From contig CAYUZU010000018.1 of NCBI GenBank assembly GCA_964448675.1, positions 40,210-104,209 of the forward strand: a DNA stretch of 64,000 bases. Direction: 5' to 3'. The stretch is from CAYUZU01 sp964448675. GTDB taxonomy: Bacteria; Planctomycetota; Phycisphaerae; UBA1845; Fen-1342. The notes under the pieces are model-generated. The model worked only from the letters and a program-made list of their open reading frames with translations, was not told the DNA's origin and ran no database searches. The translations under genes were made by a program, and so were the position numbers. Positions 1-8,393 of this stretch are shown here, in pieces. Numbering within the stretch: position 1 is the first letter of the stretch; each line of letters starts with the position of its first letter.

Positions 1-575
1 CGGTAGAAGTGCAACGCGCCACCGAAATCGCCCTGCTCGACACAGCAGTGGCCGAGGGCGGCGGCGGCGGCATGGTGGTAGGGGTTGAGGCGCAGCGCTT
101 CGCGGGCGCTGTCCGCGGCGGCGGTGTGCTCGTCCTGGGCCATGAGTGCCAAGCCGCGCTGGAAGTGGGCTTCCGCGAAATCCGGCTCTTCTTCGATGAG
201 AATATCCAGCAGGTGGGTCGCGACGCCACACTCGCCGTTGCGCAGCCGATCGATCGCCTCGGCCAGGTAGCGGACGCCCCGCGCGGTGCCGCTGTGCATC
301 CAGATCCGCCAGAGCCCCCATTCGGCCAGGGCCGCGACATAGGGGTCATTGTGGTTGAGACACATGGCCAGCAGCGGGCAATCGCGCATGGAGCCGGACA
401 CCCCGACATACAGCACCAGGGCCCGGATCGTCTCGACGTGCGGCGCCGAGAACAGCGACGCGACCGCTTCGGGATGCGGCCGCTCCCGAAGCAGGCGCTC
501 GAGCATGCGGCGATCCACGCCAACATCGGGCGCGACCGAGTGCAGGACTTGATCAACGGTCGCGTCGGGAATCAC
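1..575 (-). CDS. HEAT/TPR-like repeat protein, partial (C-terminus off the window)
   Basis: An open frame runs on the minus strand from a GTG at 575 through the window edge. It encodes at least 191 residues of helical-repeat type. The first part (EAVASLF, DPYVAALAEWGLWRIW) looks like HEAT repeats. The part near the edge (PDFAEAHFQRGLALMAQDE, then ALRLNPYHHAAAAALG) reads as classic TPR units. An AGGAG lies 10 bases before the GTG. Such proteins usually act as scaffolds for protein contacts; no specific function can be assigned. The 3' end lies outside the window. The plus-strand frame over the same bases is a codon-bias shadow without recognisable motifs. Confidence 0.7.
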   Translation of the reverse strand, partial: MIPDATVDQVLHSVAPDVGVDRRMLERLLRERPHPEAVASLFSAPHVETIRALVLYVGVSGSMRDCPLLAMCLNHNDPYVAALAEWGLWRIWMHSGTARGVRYLAEAIDRLRNGECGVATHLLDILIEEEPDFAEAHFQRGLALMAQDEHTAAADSAREALRLNPYHHAAAAALGHCCVEQGDFGGALHFY

Positions 576-868
576 AGAACAGCCACTCCTACTGGCAGCG
601 GTACAGATCACGTTACATCGTCAAGCCGTCTCAGGTCGGCGGCCGCCCCCGGGAAGTGTGCGGCATTCTCCTGGCAACGCGTCAGAGGCCCGCATTGCGT
701 CGGCGTAAGGCCCAGGAAGCCATCACACCAAATGCTAGGCATCGGATTTGCCAGGGTCAAATGGAGGTAACTACTGTGAAACCCCTCGACCGGGAGGGCG
801 CAGACCCCGCGCGACCCGGCGTCGCCGGGGGGCCATAATACGCCCGCTCCCCAGCCCCCAGGCCGGTA
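576..868. other. intergenic, no convincing gene
   Basis: This separates the partial repeat protein from the end of the sigma-factor gene. A small plus-strand frame (GTG 776 to TAA 838, 20 codons, GGAGG eight bases upstream) is possible but has no support beyond its ribosome site. A short GC-rich dyad sits at 815-829, without a following T run. Confidence 0.4.
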
Positions 869-1855
869 TCAGGCAAGAACCGTCTCGTCCAGTGCGACGC
901 GCAGCTTGTCCAGGGCCTTGTTCTGGATCTGGCGGACCCGTTCCTTGGTCACGCCGATCATCTCGCCGACCTGCTCGAGCGTCTTGCCCTTGTTGGCGGC
1001 GTCGGCCCCGGGGTTATCCAGGGCAAAGCGGGCCTGGATCACCTTGCGTTCGACATCGGAGAGACTGCTCTTCTTTCCGTTCAGGATGGACCGCAGTTCA
1101 TCCACACAGGCCTCCTTCACCTCTTTTCGCCGACGCTCGAGATGGGTGCTCTTCTCCAGCGCCGGGTCGAATTCGACTGGGAAGCGGCCCCGATAATTCG
1201 AGGTGCGCGTCGCCACTCGTGAAAAGCTCTTGAGAATCGCGCGGCATGCGTACGTGCTGAACTTGTAGCCCCGCGCGCAGTCGAACTTGTTCGACGCCCG
1301 CATCAGCGCGAGGCTGCCCTCGCTGATGAGGTCTGCGGGATCGACGCCGCGAATCCGCGTGCGCTTGGCCATTGCCAGCACCAGCGGCATATTCTCGCGG
1401 ATGATCTCGCTGCGAATCGCGTGCACGACGGCTTCACGCCGCAGCAGTTCGGCCACGGTCTGCATGTTCAGCCGTTTGCCGTCGTATTCGCGGACGAGTT
1501 CGTACAGTTCGCGGCGGTGGTAGTTCAGCTTGAGGAACAGGTAGTGCTCGGGGTCCAGGCTGTCGAGCGGGTCATCCTCGTGGGCATCGAGCCCGTAGAT
1601 GCCGCTGTCGTCAGACTTGGACGCACGGTCGCGAACCATGTCCAGGTCCGCATACGGATCGCCGAAGAGGGTGTCCGCCGCCGGATGGTCGAGCCAATCG
1701 TGCTGCATGTACTCGATCGGTTCGCCCAGCAACTGCTTGAGGCGCTTGGCGTCGTCCGCCGATAACTCGCGCAGCGCACTGGCCGACGGCAGCTTGACCT
1801 GCGGCTCGACCCGCCGGTTGGCACTCGTCCCCGTAGAGGGCTCAATCGGAAGCAT
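869..1855 (-). CDS. RNA polymerase sigma factor, sigma-70 family
   Basis: This 328-residue sigma-70 family factor directs RNA polymerase to promoters. Region 2 lies at about 148-216 (NMPLVLAMAKR, ADLISEGSLALMRA, GYKFSTYACRAI), the core-binding and -10-reading part. Region 4.2, a helix-turn-helix for the -35 element, lies at about 293-325 (LEQVGEMIGVTKERVRQI). Region 3 is short and there is no acidic 1.1 region, so this is an alternative or group 2-3 factor, not the main RpoD. The ATG at 1855 (MLPIEPS) is preferred: the frame stays open 61 codons further upstream, but that part is Cys/Arg-rich and covers the promoter. It is transcribed alone, with a candidate promoter about 190 bases upstream. 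Confidence 0.85.
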   Translation of the reverse strand: MLPIEPSTGTSANRRVEPQVKLPSASALRELSADDAKRLKQLLGEPIEYMQHDWLDHPAADTLFGDPYADLDMVRDRASKSDDSGIYGLDAHEDDPLDSLDPEHYLFLKLNYHRRELYELVREYDGKRLNMQTVAELLRREAVVHAIRSEIIRENMPLVLAMAKRTRIRGVDPADLISEGSLALMRASNKFDCARGYKFSTYACRAILKSFSRVATRTSNYRGRFPVEFDPALEKSTHLERRRKEVKEACVDELRSILNGKKSSLSDVERKVIQARFALDNPGADAANKGKTLEQVGEMIGVTKERVRQIQNKALDKLRVALDETVLA

Positions 1856-2274
1856 CGTCTTTCCCAGCTCCAATGACGTCAGTACAACGGCGTGCTGCGC
1901 GAACAACATGGGCGCACCACACCACTGGCGAACGAGCAGCGCGCAGGGGCGCGCAAACTCACAACTATAAAGACGAAGCCGTTGAGTCCGGCAGGGGGGA
2001 GCCTGCAAACACGCCGGACACGGCATATGGGGAGCCAAGAGAAGTATACGCTACGCGGGCAGGCGGGGCAAGGCCCGAAGCGCAATGTTTTACACCACTG
2101 CCGCCCGGTGTGCGATTATCCCATAAATCAAGTCATGACGTGGCCTTAGGGCGTCGTTCCTCGCGACCGCCGCCCGGGGCACGCCGAGATTCTCGGGCCT
2201 GCGACGGAATCCGACCCGCAGGTCCGAGAGCGCGGGGGTCAAGTTGGCGGTGACAAGAATGCTGCGCCGGCGCG
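1856..2274. other. intergenic leader and promoter region of the sigma factor
   Basis: This lies between the end of the DUF1573 gene and the start of the sigma-factor gene. It holds the candidate promoter at 2043-2071 and, further upstream on the minus strand, a TGGGATAAT extended -10-like box. No gene is supported. Confidence 0.5.
2043..2071 (-). promoter_or_regulatory. candidate sigma-70-type promoter of the sigma-factor gene
   Basis: Minus strand reads TTGCCC, a 17-base spacer, then TATACT. Transcription would begin near 2035, giving a leader of about 180 bases. This was matched by eye to the bacterial consensus only. Confidence 0.4.
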
Positions 2275-3357
2275 TCAGCTGCCAATGACGCGGATCGGCA
2301 CGGTGATCGTCTCATACTCGGCCACGTCCGAATCGGTGCGGAGCTCGATCTTCGGCTCGGCGTCGTCGGGCAGGTCGGCACCGGGCGGCAGGTGCACCAC
2401 GATCTCCTGCGTCGACTTGGCGGGACGCTCCTTATCGGGCTCCACCTCGCGGATCTCGACGCGGATCGCGGGGACGGTGGATTTGGCGGCCACGATCTTC
2501 ACCGGCTGCGCGGGCGAGCACCAGACTTCCAGCGTGCGGGTGATCGTGCTCTTCGAGCGCTTGAGCATCAGCAGCTTGTCGGGCGTCACCTTGATCGGCG
2601 GCTGCACCGAGCCGAACATGAGCACGCGAATCTCCGGCAGGCGTTCCCAGCCGGTCTTCAGGATCGCCTTGCCGCGGGCCGCACCGACCTTCATCGGTGG
2701 TTTGGTCTTGGCGGTCAGCGAGTACTGCTTCCCCTCAGAAACCGTGCGCAGTGTGATCTCGTAGTCGCCGAAGTCCTGGTCGGGCTTCAGCTCGAGATTC
2801 ATGTCCTCGGTGTATGCGTTGCTGATCAGCACGGTGCGCGTTTCGTCGCTGTTGCGATACAACAGGCCGAAGGAAATGCTGTTATCGGGCTTCATCTGAT
2901 ACATCGGCTTGACGAAGCCGCGCACCACGAACGGCGTCTCGTAGCGCCCCGACTGGCCGGCGATCTTCTTCTGGCGCGGGTCATTGGACACGAACGTGAT
3001 CGTCTGCCGCTGGCGGCCGGTGCGCTTGACGGCGTCAAACGTGACGGTCACCACGTCCGACGCACCGGGGGCCAGGGGGCTCTCGGGGTCGGTCGGGACG
3101 GTGCAGCCGCAGGAGCTCTTGACGTCGTGAAAGATCAGCGGCGCGTCGCCGACGTTCTTGATCGTGAGCTCGAACTTGAGCGGCTCGCCCTGCCAGACTT
3201 CGCCGAAGTCCCACTGCTTGGCGCTGAGCTCCAGCCGGGGCTGTGCGCCTTTCGCGTCGTCGCGCGGCGCGGCGTCCTGGGCGACCAGCAGTGCAGGCCC
3301 CCCCAGCATCGAGATGACCGCCGCCGCTGTCCAAACCCGCCAGTATCGCTGTTTCAT
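2275..3357 (-). CDS. secreted DUF1573 domain protein
   Basis: This 360-residue protein has a signal peptide (MKQRYWRVWTAAAVISMLGG...) and an Ig-like DUF1573 domain near the N-terminus. The family signature KSSCGCTVP is present, preceded by LTIKNVGDAPLIF. DUF1573 proteins are abundant in Planctomycetes and Bacteroidetes and are thought to be periplasmic or surface binding modules; their exact role is unknown. An alternative ATG at 3405 overlaps the stop of the upstream paralogue (ATGA) and would suit translational coupling. I chose 3357 because it puts the signal peptide at the very N-terminus. It forms an operon with the preceding, related gene. Confidence 0.75.
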   Translation of the reverse strand: MKQRYWRVWTAAAVISMLGGPALLVAQDAAPRDDAKGAQPRLELSAKQWDFGEVWQGEPLKFELTIKNVGDAPLIFHDVKSSCGCTVPTDPESPLAPGASDVVTVTFDAVKRTGRQRQTITFVSNDPRQKKIAGQSGRYETPFVVRGFVKPMYQMKPDNSISFGLLYRNSDETRTVLISNAYTEDMNLELKPDQDFGDYEITLRTVSEGKQYSLTAKTKPPMKVGAARGKAILKTGWERLPEIRVLMFGSVQPPIKVTPDKLLMLKRSKSTITRTLEVWCSPAQPVKIVAAKSTVPAIRVEIREVEPDKERPAKSTQEIVVHLPPGADLPDDAEPKIELRTDSDVAEYETITVPIRVIGS

Positions 3358-3401
3358 CGCTTCTTGCTCGCTGTTGCAGAGGTCTCGGGGCGTGGGGTGA
3401 C

Positions 3402-4493
3402 TCATTCCTGGCCGGACCAGCGGCCGTACATGATGTCCTCGAACTTGCTCTTGTCCTTGGTGATCAGCACGTCGAGCTTGGGACGCGCGGGATCACTGGT
3501 GGACAGCTCGATGACGATGCCTTCTTCGGGGATGTCATTGGGCGCCGGGAGCGTGACGAACACCTCGGCCCGGGCCTTGACGGCGGGCTCGCGGCGCCGC
3601 TGCCAGTCCTTGGGGGGCAGCGTATCTCCCATCTTGATGTAGGTATTGGGGTTATCGCACTTGAAGCCGGTGAGGCGGAAGCTGCTGGGATCCTGGTCGC
3701 CGTAGTGGTAGACATCGATCTTGCGACGGAACGCCTGGTCGAGGTTGCTCTTGGGCACCTGCATGGCGGCGGGCGACGCCTCGGTGGTGTGGCAGATCTG
3801 CACCTTGGCGTGCAGTTCGAAGACCGGCTCCTTCTCGAGCCCGGTCGAGAACTGCAGCTTGCCCCGGATGATCCCCGGCTCGAGCGGGCGGTTGGTGCGG
3901 GCGACGATGGCGTACTCGAGGCCGGGCCGCACCTCCTGGATCCGGACGTCGAGTTCCTCAAAGGTGTTCTTCTGGAGCTCGAGGCGCATGGGCGTGGGCA
4001 TCTGGTTCTCGAGGATGCAGGGCATGGCGTTCGTCTGGCCGGGGCTGCCGTCGAGGGAACGAATGACCAGCCCGCCCAGCGGCTTGCGCGTGATCGCCCG
4101 CTTGACGACGCCCTTGATCGGGAAGTGCAGTTCCTCCCGGAAGGGATCGTTGCTGGTGATGATGACTTTCGAAGAGACCTGGCCCTGCTTGCCGTTGGTG
4201 TCGTACTGGACACGCATGTCGGTGGACTCGCCCGGCGGGATGACGTTGCGCTTGGGCTGGGCCACGGTACAGCCACAGGTCGTCCGCACGTTGAGCAGGC
4301 GGAGGTCGGCGTTGCCCTCGTTGCTGACGGTCAGCGTGATGACGGGCTTTTCCTCGTGCCAGACCTCGCCGAACTCCCAGGTGGACTGGGAGAGGGCCAG
4401 CCTGGGGACCTTCTGGTCCTGGGCGAAACCGGTGGCGCTCACCAGCGCCAGCAGACCTGCGGTCAGGATCGATTGACGAATCACGGCCGGCAT
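3402..4493 (-). CDS. secreted DUF1573 domain protein
   Basis: A 363-residue paralogue of the downstream DUF1573 gene. It has a signal peptide (MPAVIRQSILTAGLLALVSA) and the family motif RTTCGCTVAQP after LTVSNEGNADLRLL. The ATG at 4493 has a strong GGAGG four bases from the initiator region (GGAGGACAAGC ATG). The frame is open for 76 codons upstream, but that stretch is low-complexity and crosses the likely promoter. Its stop overlaps the next gene, so the two are probably co-transcribed and made together. The pair sits just after the Tad locus, though separated by a promoter-containing gap. Confidence 0.8.
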   Translation of the reverse strand: MPAVIRQSILTAGLLALVSATGFAQDQKVPRLALSQSTWEFGEVWHEEKPVITLTVSNEGNADLRLLNVRTTCGCTVAQPKRNVIPPGESTDMRVQYDTNGKQGQVSSKVIITSNDPFREELHFPIKGVVKRAITRKPLGGLVIRSLDGSPGQTNAMPCILENQMPTPMRLELQKNTFEELDVRIQEVRPGLEYAIVARTNRPLEPGIIRGKLQFSTGLEKEPVFELHAKVQICHTTEASPAAMQVPKSNLDQAFRRKIDVYHYGDQDPSSFRLTGFKCDNPNTYIKMGDTLPPKDWQRRREPAVKARAEVFVTLPAPNDIPEEGIVIELSTSDPARPKLDVLITKDKSKFEDIMYGRWSGQE

Positions 4494-4818
4494 GCTTGTC
4501 CTCCAGCTGCAGAGGTTGTGGAACCTGTTTGGCGCGATTGGCCCCCCCGGCACCCTGTCGCCACGCCCAACACCATCGCCCGGTCCGCGCGCGACTGCCG
4601 CGCGCCGGCCGAGCCCTGTCCCTTGATAATATCGCCAGATGCGGTGGGCGTTGCAACCGCGCGGTCGCCGGCTGGCGCCGCGAGCCCGCGCCACGGGGGA
4701 CAGGGCGCGGCGCGAATACAACTATCGACAGGTCAACAGGTTATAAGATGCCGGCCGGGCGGGACCGCCCGGTGCCGGGCACGCTTGCCGTGCCGGGGTC
4801 GCGTTGGTGTTACTGCGA
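4494..4818. other. intergenic between tadC and the DUF1573 pair
   Basis: No gene is supported. It holds a candidate minus-strand promoter (4628-4656), suggesting that the DUF1573 pair is transcribed separately from the tad operon. Confidence 0.4.
4628..4656 (-). promoter_or_regulatory. candidate promoter of the DUF1573 pair
   Basis: Minus strand reads TTGCAA, 17 bases, GATATT, about 140 bases before the ATG at 4493. This is a visual consensus match only. Confidence 0.35.
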
Positions 4819-5775
4819 TCAGCGGGCCAGCGTGGGATTCTGCTTGAGCGCCTCGAGAATGTTCAGGACCGCGGGGCCGCCCAGCACGACGCCCATCGCG
4901 GGGAAAATGAACAGCACGAGCGGGATCATGAGCTTGACGGCGGTCTTCTGAGCGCGTTCCTCGGCCGCCTGGCGGCGCTTGGTGCGGAGCGACTCGGCCT
5001 GGTTGCGCAGCGCGCGGGCGATGCTGGTGCCGAATTTCTCGGCCTGGGTGATGACCGACACCAGGGAGCGCAGCTCCTCGACGCCGGTGCGCCGGGCCAT
5101 GTTCTCGAGCGCCTCGCTACGCGGCAGGCCCATCTGGGATTCCATGGTGGCGATGCGCAGCTCTTCGGAGAGTTCGGTGTGCACCGGGGCCATCTCGTCG
5201 CCGACGCGCTTGAGGGCGGCGTCGAGGGCGAGGCCGGATTCGACGGAGACGACGAGCAGGTCAAGCGTGTCGGGCAAGCCCTGACGGACCTTGGCTTGGC
5301 GCGAGCTGGTGGCCAGCGAAAGCCAGAAATTGGGCAGCATCATGCCGGCGCCGGCGCCGAAGGCCGCCGCCCCGAGCAGCATGGTCGGTTGCCAGCCGCC
5401 GGCGAAGCCGGCGCCGAGCGCAACCAGGGCGCCGACAACGGCGATGATGGTCTTGCTGGCCATGAACATGGTCTGGGCCTGGGCGGCGCGGTAGCCGGCG
5501 TTGGCGAGCTTGACGCGCAGGTTGGTCTGTTCCTCGTCCGAGGCGGGCATGACCAGCTTGGACAGCATGGGGGTGGCCTTCTTGACCAGGCCGTCGGTGG
5601 CGGTCTTGCGGGCCCGCTTGCGGATTTCGGCTTCGTCGTCGGCGGCGCGCAGGCCGGAAAGGCGGCGTTTGACCGCGTCCTGCCCGTCGCCGCGGCGCGG
5701 CCACAAGCTGTAGACCACGAGGCCGGCGGCGACCACCAGCAGGACGACGAGAATAATGACGTTGGTGTCGATCAT
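4819..5775 (-). CDS. tadC: Tad pilus inner-membrane platform protein TadC (T2SS F family)
   Basis: This 318-residue protein belongs to the T2SSF/TadC family, which forms the inner-membrane platform for Flp pilus assembly with TadB. One membrane helix lies at the N-terminus (VIILVVLLVVAAGLVVYSLW). A two-helix hairpin lies in the middle and a hydrophobic helix (LMIPLVLFIFPAMGVVLG) at the C-terminus. The F-domain core is LPDTLDLLVVSVESGLALDAAL. It lies 24 bases after tadB and ends the tad operon. The start ATG at 5775 has GAGG ten bases upstream. Confidence 0.9.
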   Translation of the reverse strand: MIDTNVIILVVLLVVAAGLVVYSLWPRRGDGQDAVKRRLSGLRAADDEAEIRKRARKTATDGLVKKATPMLSKLVMPASDEEQTNLRVKLANAGYRAAQAQTMFMASKTIIAVVGALVALGAGFAGGWQPTMLLGAAAFGAGAGMMLPNFWLSLATSSRQAKVRQGLPDTLDLLVVSVESGLALDAALKRVGDEMAPVHTELSEELRIATMESQMGLPRSEALENMARRTGVEELRSLVSVITQAEKFGTSIARALRNQAESLRTKRRQAAEERAQKTAVKLMIPLVLFIFPAMGVVLGGPAVLNILEALKQNPTLAR

Positions 5776-5799
5776 GTTGCGAATACCTCGGGGGGCGAC

Positions 5800-6825
5800 C
5801 TACACCTTGATGTTCACGATCTTCTTGATCATGGCCCAGCCCATGAGCTGCATGACGGCGGCGGTGGCGAGCATCATCTTGCCGAGGGGGTCGGTGAACA
5901 GCATCGTGGCATAATTGGAGTTCACCTTGAGCATGACGAGCATGACGATGACCGGCAGCGCCAGCAGGACGTAGCCCGACAGGCGGCCCTCGGCCGTCAG
6001 GGCCTTGACCGTGCCGAAGAGCTGGATGCGCTCGCGAATCACGGCGCCGATCTTGTCGAGCACCTCGGCCAGGTCACCACCGACCTGCCGCTGGATCAGG
6101 ACGGCCGTGACGAAGAAGCGCACATCGAGCATGTCGACGCGCTCGGCCATGTTGCGCAGCGAGTCCTCGACCTTCAGGCCGAGGTTCTGCTCGTGGAAGA
6201 CCCGGCCGAACTCGGTGCCGGCGGGGTCGGGCATTTCCTTGGCGACCAGCTGCATGCCGCTGGCCAGCGAGTGGCCGGCGCGCAGGGCCTGGCTGAGCAG
6301 CTCGAACACGTCGGGCAGCTGCTGCACGAGGCGCTCGAGGCGTTTCTTGCGCCGGCGATAGAGATAGAGAATCGGCAGCACGAAGACGGCCCCCGAGATG
6401 CCGATCGTCGCGATCAGCGGCAGCTTGAGCAACAGACCCACCGCCAGCAGGCCGCTGGCGATCGCGGTCAGATTGACCAGCGTCTGCGCGGCCGACCAGG
6501 GAACGTTGGCCTGCTCGAGCGTGCGCTGCAGGTTCGCGGTGAAGCTGAGCTTGTCGAAGGCCTTGGCCATGAAGCCGGTGGCTTCGGCGGTCTGCTTGCG
6601 AAAATCCTCGAAGTTGAAGCCGGCATCGTCCTCTTTCTTTGCCCGACCGCCGCCACGCAGGCGCGTCAGGACTTTCTTGCGCCGGGCGCGGCGCAGGTCG
6701 AAGACGGCGTTGTACACGCCGTAGGCCAGCAACGTGGAGCCCGCCAGCGGCAGGGCCACGAGCATGGCGGTGCTGCCGGCGTCGTTGAGGCTGAAGGCGG
6801 CAAGGAGTCCTGCCAGGATACTCAC
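5800..6825 (-). CDS. tadB: Tad pilus inner-membrane platform protein TadB (T2SS F family)
   Basis: This 341-residue TadB partner of TadC has N-terminal helices, a central pair and a C-terminal helix (MMLATAAVMQLMGWAMI). The T2SSF core reads LPDVFELLSQALRAGHSLAS, with the usual DLAEVLDKIGAVIRER following. The start is a GTG at 6825, with GAGGAG nine bases upstream. It lies six bases after the stop of the ATPase gene, so the two are translationally close. Confidence 0.9.
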   Translation of the reverse strand: MSILAGLLAAFSLNDAGSTAMLVALPLAGSTLLAYGVYNAVFDLRRARRKKVLTRLRGGGRAKKEDDAGFNFEDFRKQTAEATGFMAKAFDKLSFTANLQRTLEQANVPWSAAQTLVNLTAIASGLLAVGLLLKLPLIATIGISGAVFVLPILYLYRRRKKRLERLVQQLPDVFELLSQALRAGHSLASGMQLVAKEMPDPAGTEFGRVFHEQNLGLKVEDSLRNMAERVDMLDVRFFVTAVLIQRQVGGDLAEVLDKIGAVIRERIQLFGTVKALTAEGRLSGYVLLALPVIVMLVMLKVNSNYATMLFTDPLGKMMLATAAVMQLMGWAMIKKIVNIKV

Positions 6826-6831
6826 GACTCG

Positions 6832-8340
6832 TTACTCCTCGTCGATCACCAGGTCACGGGCCACGAACCAATCCGGATCAATGACCGAGCCGGAAGACTG
6901 CAAACGCTCCAGGAAGCCCGGCCGAACGCCGGTGGAAACGAGGCGTCCGAAAGCCTTGCCGGCGGCGTTCACGCCGTCCTGCTCGAAGCGGAAGAGGTCC
7001 TGCATGGTGACGACGTCGCCCTCCATGCCCTGCACCTCGGTGACCGAGCAGATTTTTCGCGGGCCGCCGGTAAGCCGCGCGGCGCGCACGATGAGGTTGA
7101 CGGCGGAGGCGAACTGCTGGCGGATGGCGCGGGTCGGGAGCTCGAAGCCCGACATCATCACCATGGTTTCCACGCGCTGCACGGCATCGCGGGTGCTGTT
7201 GGCGTGGATGGTCGTCATGGAGCCTTCGTGGCCGGTGTTCATGGCCTGGAGCATGTCGAGCGTCTCGCCGCCACGGCACTCACCGACCACGATGCGATCG
7301 GGGCGCATGCGCAGCGAGTTGATCAGCAGGTCGCGGATGGTGATGCGGCCCTTGCCTTCGATGTTGGGGGGGCGCGTCTCGAGGCGCACGATGTGCGGCT
7401 GGCGCAGCTGCAATTCGGCCGCGTCCTCGATGGTGACGATGCGCTCGTCGGCCGGGATGAAGCTCGACAGGTTGTTCAGCAGCGTCGTCTTACCGGAGCC
7501 GGTACCGCCGACGATCAGAATGTTGAGCCCCGCGTGCACGCAGGCCTTGAGAAACTCGACCATCTCCGGCGCACAGGACTTGAAGCGCACATAGTCATCC
7601 CACGTGATCGGGTCGGCGCCGAAGCGTCGAATCGACATCGAGGGGCCGTCGATCGCCAGCGGTGGAATGATCGCGTTGACACGGCTGCCGTCCTTCAGCC
7701 GCGCGTCGACCATGGGCGACACTTCGTCGCAGCGACGGCCGAGCGGCGAGACGATCTTGTCGATCACGTGGAGCAGGTGCGCGTTGTCCTTGAACTTCAC
7801 TTCAGACAGGCTCAGCTTGCCGGCGCGTTCGATGTACACCTGCTTGGGCCCGTTGATCAGAATGTCCGAGACGAGCGGGTCGGCCAGCAGGGCCTCGAGC
7901 GGGCCGAGGCCGAAGGTCTCGTCGAGAATCTCACGCGCGAGCTTCTGCCGCTCGTTGAAGTTCAGCAGCGTGTCGGATTCCTCGCACAGGGCCATCACGA
8001 TCTCGTGGACCTGTTCGCGAATCTCGTCGCTGGCGTTCTGGGCCAGCTTCGTCATGTCGAGCTGATCGACGAGCTTGCGGTGAATCTCGGTCTTGAGATT
8101 CTGGAACTTCAACGCGCGCTCGTCCGCCATCGGATCGGACCGTGGCTTCGGCGGCGGCTCGGGGGCCGGCGGCTTCGGCGGCGGCGCCTGGGCCGCGGGC
8201 TTGGCGGCCGGCGGGGGCGACGGGGCCTGTGCGGGCGGAGCAGCCGAGGCGCTGGCCTTCTCGGGCGGCGGCGCGGCCGGCGCGCCGCTGGGGGCCGCAG
8301 GGTTCGGCTGGTCTTCCGGCTTCCGCGTGAACAAGCCCAT
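6832..8340 (-). CDS. tadA: Tad pilus secretion ATPase TadA/CpaF
   Basis: This 502-residue cytoplasmic hexameric ATPase powers Flp pilus assembly and possibly retraction. The first 75 residues are Pro/Ala-rich and probably unstructured. The all-alpha domain follows, then the RecA-type core: Walker A GGTGSGKTTLL near residue 280, Walker B-like IVTIEDAAEL near 303, and the His box TGHEGSMTTIHANS. These are the marks of the CpaF/VirB11 family. ATG 8340 has an AGGAG six bases upstream. It lies between tadZ and tadB. Confidence 0.93.
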   Translation of the reverse strand: MGLFTRKPEDQPNPAAPSGAPAAPPPEKASASAAPPAQAPSPPPAAKPAAQAPPPKPPAPEPPPKPRSDPMADERALKFQNLKTEIHRKLVDQLDMTKLAQNASDEIREQVHEIVMALCEESDTLLNFNERQKLAREILDETFGLGPLEALLADPLVSDILINGPKQVYIERAGKLSLSEVKFKDNAHLLHVIDKIVSPLGRRCDEVSPMVDARLKDGSRVNAIIPPLAIDGPSMSIRRFGADPITWDDYVRFKSCAPEMVEFLKACVHAGLNILIVGGTGSGKTTLLNNLSSFIPADERIVTIEDAAELQLRQPHIVRLETRPPNIEGKGRITIRDLLINSLRMRPDRIVVGECRGGETLDMLQAMNTGHEGSMTTIHANSTRDAVQRVETMVMMSGFELPTRAIRQQFASAVNLIVRAARLTGGPRKICSVTEVQGMEGDVVTMQDLFRFEQDGVNAAGKAFGRLVSTGVRPGFLERLQSSGSVIDPDWFVARDLVIDEE

Positions 8341-8393
8341 TGTCTACTCCTAATGCCTCGGTGTTCCCGGGTCAGCGGCGGCGCGGGCAACGC

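Noticed and set aside
9..770. 253-codon plus-strand frame at the left edge
   Set aside because: The minus strand carries clear HEAT/TPR-type sequence; the plus frame has no motif and crosses the intergenic gap.
815..829. Terminator of the sigma-factor gene
   Set aside because: The dyad has almost no loop and no T run on either strand.
776..838. 20-codon plus-strand frame with GGAGG
   Set aside because: A good ribosome site but a Pro/Arg/Gly-rich peptide in a GC-rich gap, without context or conservation to support it.
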